Source: Salvia splendens (taxonomy: Eukaryota > Streptophyta > Magnoliopsida > Lamiales > Lamiaceae). From it: 64,000 bases of DNA. The translations under genes were made by a program, and so were the position numbers. The stretch spans positions 11,888,063-11,952,062 of the forward strand of contig NC_056049.1 in NCBI RefSeq assembly GCF_004379255.2. The letters are read 5' to 3'. The notes under the pieces were generated by a model that worked only from the letters and a program-made list of their open reading frames with translations, made no database searches and was not told the origin of the DNA. Below, piece after piece: positions 1 through 11,101 of this stretch (position 1 is its first letter; each line of letters begins with the position of its first letter).

Positions 1-604
1 TGTTGGCCCATTTCTTGGGTTTTGGACCTAAGTATAAACACCGTTTGATGTCATTTAATTTATAGATTTTGATTGAATTAAGAGCTTGAGAGATTTGTTT
101 CCCCGTTAAGGGTTTTATCCAAATTCCTAGTTATAGGTTGTTTGAATCCATCAATTTTTAGTGAAACATGGATCAAGTAAAGATATACTTTGAGGGTTGT
201 GGATTCCTTGAAAATTTAGCCATGATACTTGTTAGCATGGTGTAAGTGTTTTTTGCTTATTCCATCAATGATATTTATTTTCCTTTCCATATTCTCCATT
301 CCTTGACCTTCCATCTTTATAGCTTAGATTCAATATTTTTGTTTGATCTATTTTTATCCTTTGTTTGTCTTGAGAAATTAAAAATTACACAAAAAAAAGA
401 TCAAACATCATTTTCCTTTGGGAAGTAGATCTCACAATACTTGGATCCATATGAAGGAGTTTAAAACCTTATTTGATTATGACAAAAATGTTGTAATCCA
501 CGTTACCAATTCAACTCGCCCAAATACATTTGTATTACACTTTGTGCTGATCAGCAATGCATTGGTATTGTAGTATTACAATGGATGAATAAACAATAAA
601 ATTT

Positions 605-692
605 AAAAACTGCAACACAATGAGCTCGATGCCCCGGAATTTTGATCTCCAATATTAACCACTTGACCACTACGTTACCAATCACACAAAAT
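605..692 (-). repeat. possible tRNA-derived SINE fragment
   Basis: Read on the minus strand, the segment contains TGGTCAAGTGGTTA, which resembles a tRNA A box. About 22 bases later comes GATCAAAATTCC, which resembles a B box, then a T-rich tail. The A-to-B spacing is shorter than in a real tRNA, so it cannot be a functional tRNA gene. A decayed tRNA-derived SINE is the best guess, and chance similarity is possible. Confidence 0.22.
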
Positions 693-779
693 AAATTTGT
701 CAATTATTAATATACTGTATAATGTTGTTACCAATCACACAAAATAAATCTGTCAATTATTAATATACTGTATAATTTT
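674..779. repeat. 53-bp tandem duplication
   Basis: A 53-base unit starting GTTACCAATCACACAAAATA occurs twice head to tail (674-726 and 727-779) with only a few differences. It borders the SINE-like block. It is a simple local duplication with no coding potential. Confidence 0.85.
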
Positions 780-1077
780 GTATATGACGAAGTTAATTAA
801 GACATGCGTTCATAATGCATTGATGAGTCTACTTATAATGCATCAGCGGAAGTATATAGTGCACAAAATAAAGAAATAGGATAATTAAAAAGGAACATAT
901 GCTATAGGAAAAATCTGCATACAGCAAATCAATTATAAATTCCATAAGACATTGACTACTATCAACTACTGACTATAGATCTTTCAATTGAATCGTGCGG
1001 ATTCATTCTTACCCAGATGACTTTCAAATATGCATATAGAGAGAGAGAGACAGGGGTAATGTCATCGATCAAAATTT

Positions 1078-1083
1078 TTTATT
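1078..1083 (-). terminator. poly(A) signal for the CBSX-like gene
   Basis: On the minus strand AATAAA lies about 75 bases past the stop codon of the CBS-domain gene, in AT-rich DNA. It is the first canonical polyadenylation hexamer after that stop, so it is the likely 3' end signal. Use of the site is inferred. Confidence 0.45.
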
Positions 1084-1154
1084 AATTTCGAAATAATATA
1101 CAGTGAAAATTTTGCTTAGTTCAAATTGTTTAGTGGTAACACACCACTCTAGAT

Positions 1155-4100
1155 CTATGCCGTTGTGGTTGCTTTTTCAGTGGCTCGTTTGAGTTGCAAA
1201 GCAGCCCTGACAACATTTCCTCTAGTGATAATCCCCAGCTGCAAATTAAATTAAACTATTTAATTCAAACATGTGTACATCAATCCCACAAGAAAACTAA
1301 GAAAAGGAATTTCATGTTATGTTCTTACCAGTCTGCCGTCGCCATCCACAACAGGGAGGCGGCGGTATTTCGTCTTCAGTAGCACTCTGAACATTAACAA
1401 CAATACGTGTCTTAAAAATGTTGAGTCGCTATTCACAAAATAAAACTAGAAACGTCGAATATGCATGCCAGAATGAAGCGCTAGTACCTTGCAGCGTCCT
1501 CCAGATTGGTGGATTCACCAACCACAACTGGTGCTGGAGTCATCAGATCACCCACAACTTGTCCGTTGGTTTTCGTAAGCAAGTTTTGTACTTCCTTGAA
1601 TGTCTGCACAACTTGTCCAGAATAAGAGACTGTACCAATTTATGCGAAAATCGGTCTAAATGAAAAGTAAGGGTTTACCATCAGCACTAAATGAAATACA
1701 TAGAAACTCATGTAATTGCACAAACAAATCCAGTCCAATAGAAACTCATGTCATTGCAAATAACAAATACTAAGTTCGTTCAAACCACAATTATGACTCT
1801 TGCTGCATCTGGTTTTCGAGATGCTAATGCATAAACAAACTACCAAGCTGTTTGATTTCATTTTGTTGAAAACTTTCAACGCTATTTCCTGCATTTCTGG
1901 TGTTGAAACTATCTTCAGCATACTTTTCTCCAAATCCGGAATCTTATGATTAATTATGTTCATGTGAATAAACTAGATCTCGGAGGTTGTGAACTTCATA
2001 CCCTACTGGCAGGAGAGGTCAGTGTGAAAGATGCCAACAAATTTAGATAAATCTTTTCAGTACTCAATCCCTTTGAGCCCCATAATCAACTTCCATTGCC
2101 ACGAATCAATATGGGAAGGAATGCCATAACTTTTGACTGTGCAAAAATCAAGTGCTTACTTCTAAACTTCCTATAACAGGATTCATTTACTTGTTGTCTC
2201 TTGCAACACATTCATTTCCCTCGGAATTCGCATAATCGAAAAACTCATATGAATAAACACCATGGAAGGAAAGAAGGTTGACTGTATAAGAATAACAAGA
2301 CATGAAGAAAAGTCTTTACTTTCCAAGTGCTGTCAACTTCAGGAAACATGCCTACGTCGGTCCTTTGACTCCTTTCAGAACCTGATGGTGATAATCGAAC
2401 ATTTTTCTAATATTAATAACGAAGTTACTGATTTTCTCAGTCTATAAGCAAGAGAAGAAGAAATGTTTGGAGACATAGGTACATATCAATCTATATGGAC
2501 AAAATCTAATAGAGAGCATATATTTTATTCGAAGAATTCTTTTTCAGTGTCATGCTTGATTCAGTCCAGGGTTCTTCTCCATGATACTAGAGCTTCACTT
2601 TTACTAATTATCAATTTTACTTCTTAGTTATATACCACTTGTCATGCATGTTATGGTGATAAAAATACATAACGTTATAAATCATTTCTACTTCTTATAT
2701 CCATCTTTGCAACATGTACACATGAGTGAGCCCACAATATTTCCAGGTGATAATCATTACTTGCCCAAAGAATAAAAAAATATAGCAATAATAAATACGT
2801 ATGACTCGGCTTAATTTTAGAGAAAAAAAATGTAAATGGGCATGTGTATCATTAGGATTTAGGAAACGAGGAGATAAACCTGAGACTGAATCCAGTGCCA
2901 ATAAATCATAATCTGAGACAAGACCAACCTGCAGAACAGATCAATAAAACATACATAGTCTTCAGAATCCCATTTCAGCATAAACGGCATCTAAATAAAT
3001 TCCAACGAGACAGAAGCATGGAGTGGATAGTAACGAAACCACACAATCACCTTATGCTAACAAATACATCACATTATGACGAACTTTTACTGCTTGATGA
3101 CACATAAGATCATGCTGCAGCTACAGTACCAGTCACTTCAAAGTTCAAATTACAAATGTGCACCTTGTAATTCAAATTTTACCACTCTACTAGTTGAAGC
3201 ATCTTCATCCAATTCCCCTAAGGCCACCCACTATAGTGCCAAAAATTGGGGAAAATGGGAGGAATTTCCTCTTCTTCTTTTGCTGTTTCCTTTTGCTATT
3301 CCTTTCTTCTATTTCCTTTCGTTTCCAATTCCAATTGTGTTTACTTTTTCTAAAATGTGAGTGTCTAGTGTCTAAATCCGTTTTTAGCCACTTTCTCAGA
3401 TTTTCCTATATACACACGTTCAGAGCAAAGGTCAATTTTGGTCCTAAACATATGACCAAAATACGAATTTCGTCCAAAGCATTCACTTTTTGAAAAACAG
3501 GTCCATAACAATGACATCCTTGTCGGAATGGTCCTTTGTTGACGCTTCTGTAAAAAAATTAACGGTCATGGCCCAGTGCAATTAGCATTAACCGTTAGAT
3601 TTTTGATGGAACCGTAAGAAAAATGACTACTTCGTCAACATTTTCATTTGTCATGGACCTGTTTTTCAAAAAGGGAATGTTTTGGACCAAATTCATATTT
3701 TGATCATATAGGACCAAAATTGACCTTTACTCTCATTTTAATCACCACCATTATTTTTTATGGTCATATTTATACATCTCTTCATGTTCTCACATATTTT
3801 TTCATCTTCATTAATCTTTTGTTAGCATGACTGACTTTTCTAATTGATTTGATCCTATGATCAAATTCGGCTTCACATAACTAAGCCATTGATTCGCTAT
3901 TGAATTATCTCGAACAGAATTCAACGAGATGCAAAATCAAATTAGAAAAGCTGAGAGAAGCAAAAACTCACCAATTTCCAGTCATCATCAATCACAGGAA
4001 AACCAGTTATTCTGTTCTCGACGAGCATTTGCAATGCTGTTCACAAGCATCAAAAAAATTAATCAACACAATCCATCTCAAATCTCAATGGAGATTGAAC

Positions 4101-4412
4101 GAATATAGAATACCTTGTTCAACAGTGGTGGTGGACTTGACCACATGAAGATCCTCTTTCCTCGTCATAAAATCGCCGACTCTATAAACTCCATTTCGCG
4201 GCTGCGCAGGCAACAGAATTAATGTAGAGCGTGAGATGGAGAGGAATAAGGTAATTGATTAAGGATGCATTAATTACAGGAACAGAATTGGAATTGAACG
4301 TCGACGCGACGGCGAAAACGGAGGGAATGTGTGGTTTGGGGGCGGGCCAGAATGGGAAGCGGGAGGGGATCGGAGGGAGGAGAGAGAGAGGGAGGACTTT
4401 GAAGGAGCTCAT
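1155..4412 (-). CDS. CBSX1: CBS-domain chloroplast protein, CBSX1/CBSX2-like, 8 exons
   Basis: Joining exons 4412-4278, 4201-4114, 4036-3972, 2928-2880, 2381-2320, 1603-1488, 1386-1329 and 1238-1155 gives an uninterrupted 218-residue protein. Every intron starts GT and ends AG, and the phases fit. Residues 1-45 are Ser/Pro-rich and lack acidic residues, like a chloroplast transit peptide. CBS domain 1 spans about residues 53-109 (VGDFMTRKEDLHVV; ITGFPVIDDDWKL; LVSDYDLLALD). CBS domain 2 spans about 149-205 (VVGDLMTPAP; KYRRLPVVDGDGRL; GIITRGNVVRAAL). In Arabidopsis the CBSX1/2 (LEJ2/LEJ1) proteins bind adenosine nucleotides, activate thioredoxins in the chloroplast, and influence peroxide level and anther lignification. 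I chose the ATG at 4412 rather than the in-frame one at 4448 because the transit-peptide-like sequence starts there. No frameshift is visible. CBSX1 versus CBSX2 orthology is not settled by reading alone. Confidence 0.93.
3422..3733. repeat. foldback (MITE-like) element in CBSX intron 3
   Basis: The first ~85 bases (starting AGAGCAAAGGTCAATTTTGG) reappear inverted at the right end (3640-3733), giving two long imperfect inverted arms around a ~130-base centre. It lies wholly inside the 1043-base third intron, between exons ending at 3972 and starting at 2928, so it need not disturb the protein. I see no convincing target duplication and cannot assign a transposase family. Confidence 0.75.
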
Positions 4413-4973
4413 TTGGTGCAGAAAAATGACGGACACTTCGAGGAGCAAACCGATACAATGTGCAGATATAGTTTTTTTGTTTTCTTTGGAGAAATATTTA
4501 ATGTGACAAAGTGATAGTTTTGGATTTTTTAATAGATTGGGCGGCGATGTTTGGAATCTAATACAGAATCTCTCCTTCGGTTGAGTATTTGTTTTTTGCT
4601 ATGATAAGTTTATATAATGTTATTTTGCTAAGTTATTTTTTAAAAAAATTAACTCTTATATAAGGGAGGAAATTATAAATAAACTTCTATATTATAGATA
4701 GGAGGAAATTACAAATGATATTATTTTGCTAAGTTAAATAGAAAGAAAAGTGAAGTATGGCAAAATAAAAAAAATTAATGATGTTATTTTTATTTTTAAA
4801 TGTGTGTTATTATCTTTAATGGATCAACCTAAAGAACGTTTTTTATTATAGAAAGACAATGATAAAAGCTTTGACCACGGGTCGAAATTGATCCTAGTTA
4901 CTGATTCAATCCACCAAAAATACAATGAATAATTTAACTATACTAAAACACTCAAAACATACCACTATTGAAT
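4413..4973. promoter_or_regulatory. upstream region of the CBSX-like gene
   Basis: AT-rich DNA between the CBSX-like start codon and the first copia-derived sequence. On the minus strand a TTAAATAT stretch near 4494-4501 is a plausible but weak TATA-type element. Two short motifs (TTATTTTGCTAAGTTA and a GGAGGAAATTA block) each occur twice at about 4620-4740, a sign of local duplication. Any native promoter has to act within about 560 bases, because retroelement sequence follows. Confidence 0.35.
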
Positions 4974-6455
4974 CAAGGTGGAGACTTGTTGAATGATTGA
5001 ATCAGTAGCTAAAATCAGAGAGGAAGAAATGAAAGGAAGAACAACTTGTTCTTTAGTTGTGACAAGCAGTAGCTTTTGGATTAGTTTCAATTGTGAGTTT
5101 TAATCTTAGCCATCAGATTGTACTAGCGGTCATTGAGCGAAATTGGATGAAGTATACTTGGCGAAATCGGATGAAGTATACTTGGCGAAATTGTTAGCTA
5201 ACAGACTCTATTTGAAGAAGAGGTTGTATTCGTATAGTTTTGCTGTCGATAAATCCATCATTGAGCAATTGGAGGATTTCAACAAGATCAGCGATGATCT
5301 TGGATCTGTTGATGTCAAAATTACAGATGATGACAAAGCCATTTTAGCCCTAAATGCATTGCCGAGCTCGTGTGATCAGCTAAGTGACGCCATCATATAT
5401 GGGAGAGAAAAGCCGATCACCTACTCTGAAGTTCATGTTGCTTTGATGGCAAAAGAGATGCAAAAGGGAGCGGCAAGAAGCTTGGATCCACATGCCGAAA
5501 GTCTTAATGTCAAGAAGTTACAGAAACCTAAGTTTAAGAAGAAGCCTGATGGTTCAAAGCTCTCTAGCTCTAAAATGAAGGAAACTCGGTCTTGCCACTC
5601 GGTCAGAGCTTTCTAGCTCTAAATGTGGTGAAGAGAATGAAAAGTTTCATGCATTAAATGTCATGGAAAGGACTGATTGTGGACTCTGGATCAGGATTCA
5701 GGGGCAAGTTTTCATATGACCTCAACTGTGAGTTGGTTTGAGGAGATTGTTGAGACAAATGGTTCAGTGATTCTTGGAAACAATCAGGTGTGCTCCCTGT
5801 TCGAGGGATTGGCACAGTGAGAATGAGATTGAATGATGGCAGTGTGAGGTTGTTCAATGAAGTAAGATACATTCCTGATGTGAAGAGGAATTTGGTCTCA
5901 TTGGGTGTGCTTGAGAAGAAAGGCTGTATAGTTGTTTTTTGAAGATGGAAAGGGTGTATGATCTTCAAACCTTTAGACTATGCCCTTAGTGATACATGAT
6001 TATTCTAGAAAAGAGTGGTTATACATTCTAAAGGAAAATTCAGAGGCTTTAGTAAGTTTAAAGAATGGTGCCTGAAGTTGAGAGGGAAAAAGGATGTGTA
6101 TTGGGATGTTTGAGAACAGATAATGGGCTTGAGTTTTTGTCAAGAGAATTTGATGCTTTCTGTAAGTCCAAAGGGATAAAAAGATATCGAACTGTTCCAC
6201 TTAATCCCCAACAAAATGGGGTAGTAGAGAGGGCAAACCGAACAATAGTGGAGATGTATGCTTTTGGCTCCTGGTATGGAGAAGATATTTTGGGCTTAGG
6301 CAGTAGCCACAGTAGTAAAGCTACTCAATAAATGTCCATCTTCGATTATTGGTGGAAAGACCCCTAATTTTATGTGGTATGGGAGTCATGGAGACTACTC
6401 AAAATTGAAGATTTTTGGGTGTAAAGCTTTTGCAAACATTGATGACATTCTTTGG
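4974..6455 (+). pseudogene. decayed Ty1/copia gag-pol remnant
   Basis: Several disconnected pieces of a copia polyprotein follow in order. A gag (UBN2-type) piece lies at 5143-5616 (LANRLYLKKRLYSYSF; LPSSCDQLSDAIIYGREKP). Protease-region pieces lie at about 5680-5960 (WIVDSGS-like start; SVILGN; VRLFNEVRYIPDVKRNLVSL). An integrase core piece lies at 6065-6331 (LRTDNGLEFLS; PQQNGVVERANRT), then its continuation to 6455 (LLNKCPSSIIGGKTPNF; LKIFGCKAFANI). Many stops and frameshifts separate them. The zinc knuckle, the reverse transcriptase and RNase H are missing. An AAGGTGGAGA tract at about 4980 looks like a copia polypurine tract with LTR start, so rearranged ends may be present. A 24-base unit is tandemly doubled at 5137-5184. 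It is dead. Confidence 0.82.
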
Positions 6456-6553
6456 GAATTGTAGATTTCGACTATAGAGATTGTATATTTCGTATTGTAT
6501 AATTCAACCATAAAAAAAGTAAAGATTGTAATTTTCCATTTTTCCAACATTAA

Positions 6554-6981
6554 TGACGGCAGTTAGAGATTTAGTATAACCGATCAAAATGTACATTCCA
6601 AGCTTACCCTTTGTGCATGCAAATATGAATATTATGTTCAAACAAGCATATAATCCCAGATTATACTGAATATATATGCAATTAAATACAACAATTTACC
6701 GTATGAATTCAAGTTGAATTCGAACTCCTTCTTTAATCGATCTCTATCACGGATCTTCTAATCTGTTCCCTTCAACTCGGAATTGACCTTTATGTGAGCA
6801 AAGCTTGTCAAATCCTCAAAAGCCGGAGAAGAACTGAAGACAGAGATCTCTAGGTTGAAGAACCGTAGAAATCATTAATTTCAATCTCTCTGTGAGTGCA
6901 GAGAATGAAAATAATATCGGTAGAATTAAATCTATCTTCTCATCTTATACTTTTATAAAGAGTTAATAATTTGGGCCAGAC
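6554..6981 (-). repeat. inverted copia LTR, piece 1 (3' part)
   Basis: On the minus strand this matches the R/U5 half of the copia1 LTR with many changes. Shared landmarks on the plus strand include ACGGATCTTCTAATCTG, TATGTGAGCAAA and, at its right edge, TTTGGGCCAGAC running on into CAGGGATCTATGGAGG beyond element A. The left end reads TGACGGCAG, a shortened version of the expected LTR terminus. The last five bases (CAGAC) pair with CATAC at 15467-15471 as an imperfect target duplication of element A. Confidence 0.6.
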
Positions 6982-7309
6982 TGATGCACTATTTTTTAGC
7001 ACAACAACTACTTGCAAGTATATAAGGCAGAAATAGTATAGCTAAAGGTCAATACCGAGATATCAAACACAGGGCATATAATTGCAACTGGCTATCATGT
7101 ACTAAGCGTCAAATACTATATAGAGAAACAAGAGTTTTAGTTTAATTAAGCAAAAATAAATAAACAACTAATTGCAAATAAATCACAAAGATAGATATGA
7201 GAGATAAGAGAATTCTAGGGATGTGCGTTCACAGTTATGGTTATTGATGATGCTCGTTTCATGCATGTGTTATGTAGTAAAACTTCATCAAATTCTGTTA
7301 ACTGACGTC

Positions 7310-8600
7310 TAATTTTGAGCCAGGTGTGTGTGTAAGTCCGCCGTTTTCAGAAACTGAGTTGATCAACTGGGCGGACGAATGGATCAGGAGAAGGAGCCAA
7401 ATTGCTGCACAAATGGATCAAGTTGAAGCAAATGACACGCAGCGGAGCAGCCAATGAGAAGACTAATGCGTCGCACAAGAAAAATCCTCGAGGTCAAAGG
7501 GTAAAGATGACCTTTCAAAGAACAAATGCCCTAAGGATCAAGACCTCAAGCCTTCCTATAAATGGAGATAGAGAAGGAGGAAGGAGAACAGCTTCCGTCG
7601 GTGTCACTCATTATTTTTCAGCTCTCTTCCAGAGCTTGAATTGGGAGCTCCAAACACTTCATCTTCCTATTTTCACACACACACTCTGTCCTATTCTAGT
7701 TTAGTTTAGTTTAGTTGGCGTTTTGGTGTTGGTTTTCGCACTTTTAATCTTTTGATTCTGTTATTCCGCTTTGAGAAGAAGCGATGAAACAATTTCCTAC
7801 TTTCCTTGTTAGTTTTTCGGTTCACTTTTGGATGTTATCCACTTTTGATGCTTTGATTTAGTAGATTTGAAGTTATGTTTTCATTTCCGGCTGATATGTT
7901 ATGTTTCATGGATGATACTTCCAATCTATCTTGATTTCTGTTTTATGTCGCACATCTCAACTCAGAATGTTTTGTGATGTTTTACGCTTGAATGTTCTTA
8001 GGGTGTTTAGATCTAGCAGTTTCTGTTTCGCTCCTACATGAGTATGGGTTAGTTTTGTGTTTACGTAGCCGCAACTTAGATTTTAGGAGTAGATTTAATT
8101 TTATGGGTTATTACGATGTTCCGTCTTCCTTAACTTTTCAGATCTGTTCTTTGCTCTGTTTTCCATGTTGATTTGTTAAAGAAGATGAAGTTGTTAAAAA
8201 GTTTTTATTTTATCGTACACCTTGTAGGGGACTGACAGCCACGTTTATTCTGTTTGTCCATTTATGGAAAGTTCAGTTGAGTTGATCAAGTAGACTAGTT
8301 GAGCTTTTATGAGTTGATATGTTTAATAGTTTAATCTCTCAAATCCAGTAGTTAACTTAACCCACCCCTAGAAAGTGTGGCCACAGCCATTCCCATTTCG
8401 TGTCCAGCATTCAAATCTCAAACACCTCATCTCTGTGGAATTGATCCTTACTTCCCTATACTCGTTAATAGTATTAGTGGGTTAAGGTTTTGAAAACACG
8501 CTTTCGAGTCTTCTTCTCGTCTCGCTTGAGTAGGAGTCGGTCGAGTTGATCAGGCCAAATCTTTGCTGTTCTCACAGGTAGAAGGGCGTACAATTAGCTA
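7310..8600 (+). other. unclassified repeat-like segment inside element A
   Basis: Non-coding. It begins near a break in the element A sequence and contains ACACACACAC-type and TTTAGTTTAGTTTAG runs at 7670-7715. It ends with a block (about 8400-8500) of the form CTGTGGAATTGATCC, then CTATACTC, then GTGGGTTAAGG. A similar block stands at 63625-63690 near the right end of the window, so it belongs to a dispersed repeat. The longest ORF (7402-7704, 100 codons) has no recognisable domain. I could not define ends or a target duplication. Confidence 0.35.
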
Positions 8601-9800
8601 ACCGGATAAGTTTAACAATTTAACTTGAGCAAGCCACAACGACAATAGGATGAAAAGAGAAGTCAGAACGAACAGAAGCAGATTTTCAGTTATACAAATT
8701 CTAACTACAACACCATAGCACAATTCTTACTTTGATAGAACGAGTTACCTAATTTATGCTCATGCGAAACAAACGTAGATTACTAACACTAGGGTTGTCA
8801 ATCCTAGACCCGTAACTTCTTAAAGCTCCTAAGACCCTTGAAAAGTCCCCACTCTCAATTAACAGTGCCGTTTTAAGGAAAACTAGTTGTAGTGTCTACT
8901 AAGTAGATCTAACTCGCCAACCTCCTCTCACGATTATGTAGCAAGTTATATTAATTCATTACAGAATGTGTCAATCAAACCTGAAGCATTATCCAACACT
9001 TAGGGAAGAAACAATGTAAGAACAAAATGAATATTAAATAGCAAAACAAAATTGTATAACCAAAGTCGTTACTAACACATCCCTAGAATCATATGTGTTT
9101 AGTTACACATGATAGAATAAGCTAAAAACATAGAATGTAGGGAAGTCATAAAGAAAATAAGAACTAAAGCAAATAAAACCCAAAGGTTGAATCCTTGTTC
9201 CCTTGATCTTCTCTTAATTCATTCTTCAACCCCTTGCACAATGAAGTACTCTAAATTTTATGCTCTGGAATTATTTGGCAAGAAGAAGATCATAGATGAA
9301 GGATTAGGGTTAGAGGAGGAGCCTTGGGGCTCCACCAATTTTGGAGGCTATGAATTAGTGAATATTATGAATTAGGTTATGGGGTATATATATGCTTGAA
9401 AAAGGTTTAAACATGGTAAAAGATGTCATGCAAGTAATAGGAAAGATGGAATTTTCGTGCCCAATAGGTTAAGGAAAAGATTTGGTTTCACAAGGTAATG
9501 TCTTCATTCATTCTTTGAATTTCCGCCCAAATTCTGCACTTGACAGCTTTATGCGACTTTCGTAGAATGACCATAACTTTCTCCACAGAACTCCGATTGA
9601 GATGATCTTGGTACCAACGCTAAGGTATTTCAAAGACAAAGAGAATGGTATGTAAAACTACCTGATCGGACTTAAGAATCGCTGGAAAATTTGGGTTTAA
9701 AATGGGACTACTATGCGAACAGGTCCAGCGGCCGCTGGCATGGGTCTAGAGACCGCTGGAGAGAGTCAGAACGTTCTGGACTGATTTTTAGTGACCGCTG

Positions 9801-10901
9801 TGACATGGATCCATGTAATTCATGATCCATTAACCCAAGGAAAAACCCAATCGTAGATGCTTAATCAAATATTTTTGGTGAAGTAGATTTTCAATTTATC
9901 AAAATAAACAAAGGCAAATCATAGATCCAAGAAGAACTAATGAATCTAAGATGAAACAAAAAGGATTAACATTAGATAGTGTGGAAATTAGAATACAAAA
10001 TCATTGATGAAGTAAGGTAAGACACTTACAACATAACTAACATGCATTCGTGGCTAGATCTTTAAGGCAACCACAATTCTCAAAGCATACCTCTACTTGA
10101 TCCATACTTCACTAGAAATTGTTGAATCAAGCAACCTAAATCTGGGAATTAGATAGACACCCTCTTCAAGAGTAACAAATCTCACAAGTATTGATTTCAG
10201 CAAAAACTCAAGAATAAAATGGGGAAAAGGGGTATTTATAGTTTAGGCCCAAATCCCAAGTAAAGGCCCAGAAAAACTATCCTGCGTCACTCTGCCCGGC
10301 AGGGTGGATATTAGGTTGCTAAATCACCCGACCGGGTGAAAGTCTCTGGACCTGCCTTGCCTTCCGTGAGTCACCCGACCGGGTGCACGAAGTGACCTAA
10401 AAACTCACCCGGTCGGGTGGAACGCTTTAACCCTTTTATGCCTTCGACAACGCACCAGGTCGGGTAGCAACTTGGGTACCCGGCCGGGTGGAGCAACTTT
10501 CCTTTAACCCTTTTGTACCTGGCCGGGTGGTTTGGTGCGACAAATTTCACCCGGTCGGGTGGAATGCTTCCTCCTTCATTTTTATGCACGTTCCTCATCG
10601 CGGGCACTTTGTTCTTCATGGACTCCTCCAGCATGGCCTTTTGCACAAAAGTAGAGAGCCCCGCAGTAGCCGCCTCGCCATGGACCTCTTCTTGGGTCCT
10701 CCACGTGGGGTCATATCATCCTCCCCTTCTTGGAAAGGATTTGTCCTCAAATCTGAGCCTTCTCTCTTCCTCGCTTCCTTGGCCAGCCTTCGAGCTTTAT
10801 TGAGTGTTTGGTATGACTTCCCTCTCATCCTTGGACCCCAATCAATCCATGGCTCACGTCGAAGTGAACACTCTTGAGGTCTAGCACCCGTTATCATATC
10901 A
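9801..10901 (-). repeat. element B 3' LTR
   Basis: This 1101-base LTR is the minus-strand downstream copy. Reading on the minus strand it has U3 with six to seven CG-rich 14-base palindromes, then a TATAAATA box (10240-10233), then R-U5 ending GGATCCATATCA. A second copy of the polypurine/LTR-start block occurs inside it at about 10708-10740. Confidence 0.88.
10325..10561. repeat. array of CACCCGGTCGGGTG-type palindromes in element B U3
   Basis: Near-perfect 14-base palindromes lie at 10325-10338, 10372-10385, 10406-10419, 10477-10490, 10516-10529 and 10548-10561, with a weaker one near 10453. They are variants of CACCCGRYCGGGTG spaced 30-70 bases apart. They sit just upstream of the minus-strand TATA box. 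The other LTR of element B carries the same series at about 14698-14943. A protein-binding or DNA-structure role is inferred. Confidence 0.8.
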
Positions 10902-11101
10902 TCCTCCCCTTCTTGGAAAAGGATTTGCCCTCAAATCCGGATTCCGCACACCTATAAAATGGAACGAGAGTAAATCAAATATCAAAGTACGATGATGAAG
11001 ACTAAGACCACTAACGACTCCAATAGAAGCTACCACACCAAGACGGTGGACACGCTCTAACAAGCTCAAAGCTAATACATAAGCTATGCGGAAATAAAAA
11101 C

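Larger units (their letters stand above)
1..1077. other. AT-rich non-coding left edge, TE-like in part
   Basis: I recognise no gene. Positions 1-245 resemble the promoter and leader part of a plant LTR: a GGCCCA motif, then AAGTATAAAC, then a pyrimidine-rich leader. No partner repeat lies in the window, so this is only a resemblance. Positions 605-780 hold a tRNA-like block and a tandem duplication, listed separately. A short GA run lies at about 1039-1052. The rest shows no structure I can name. Confidence 0.4.

Noticed and set aside
605..692. A functional tRNA gene
   Set aside because: Box spacing is too short and no acceptor stem or anticodon arm can be formed.
7402..7704. 100-codon ORF in element A
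   Set aside because: No domain and low-complexity surroundings; probably chance.
9725..9738. A cloning site, because CCAGCGGCCGCTGG contains GCGGCCGC
   Set aside because: It is one of several related dyads in element A and needs no vector explanation.
10371..10897. ORFs on both strands in the element B LTR
   Set aside because: They span the palindrome array and U3, and repeats of the palindrome produce repeated Pro-Gly-Arg words in every frame.
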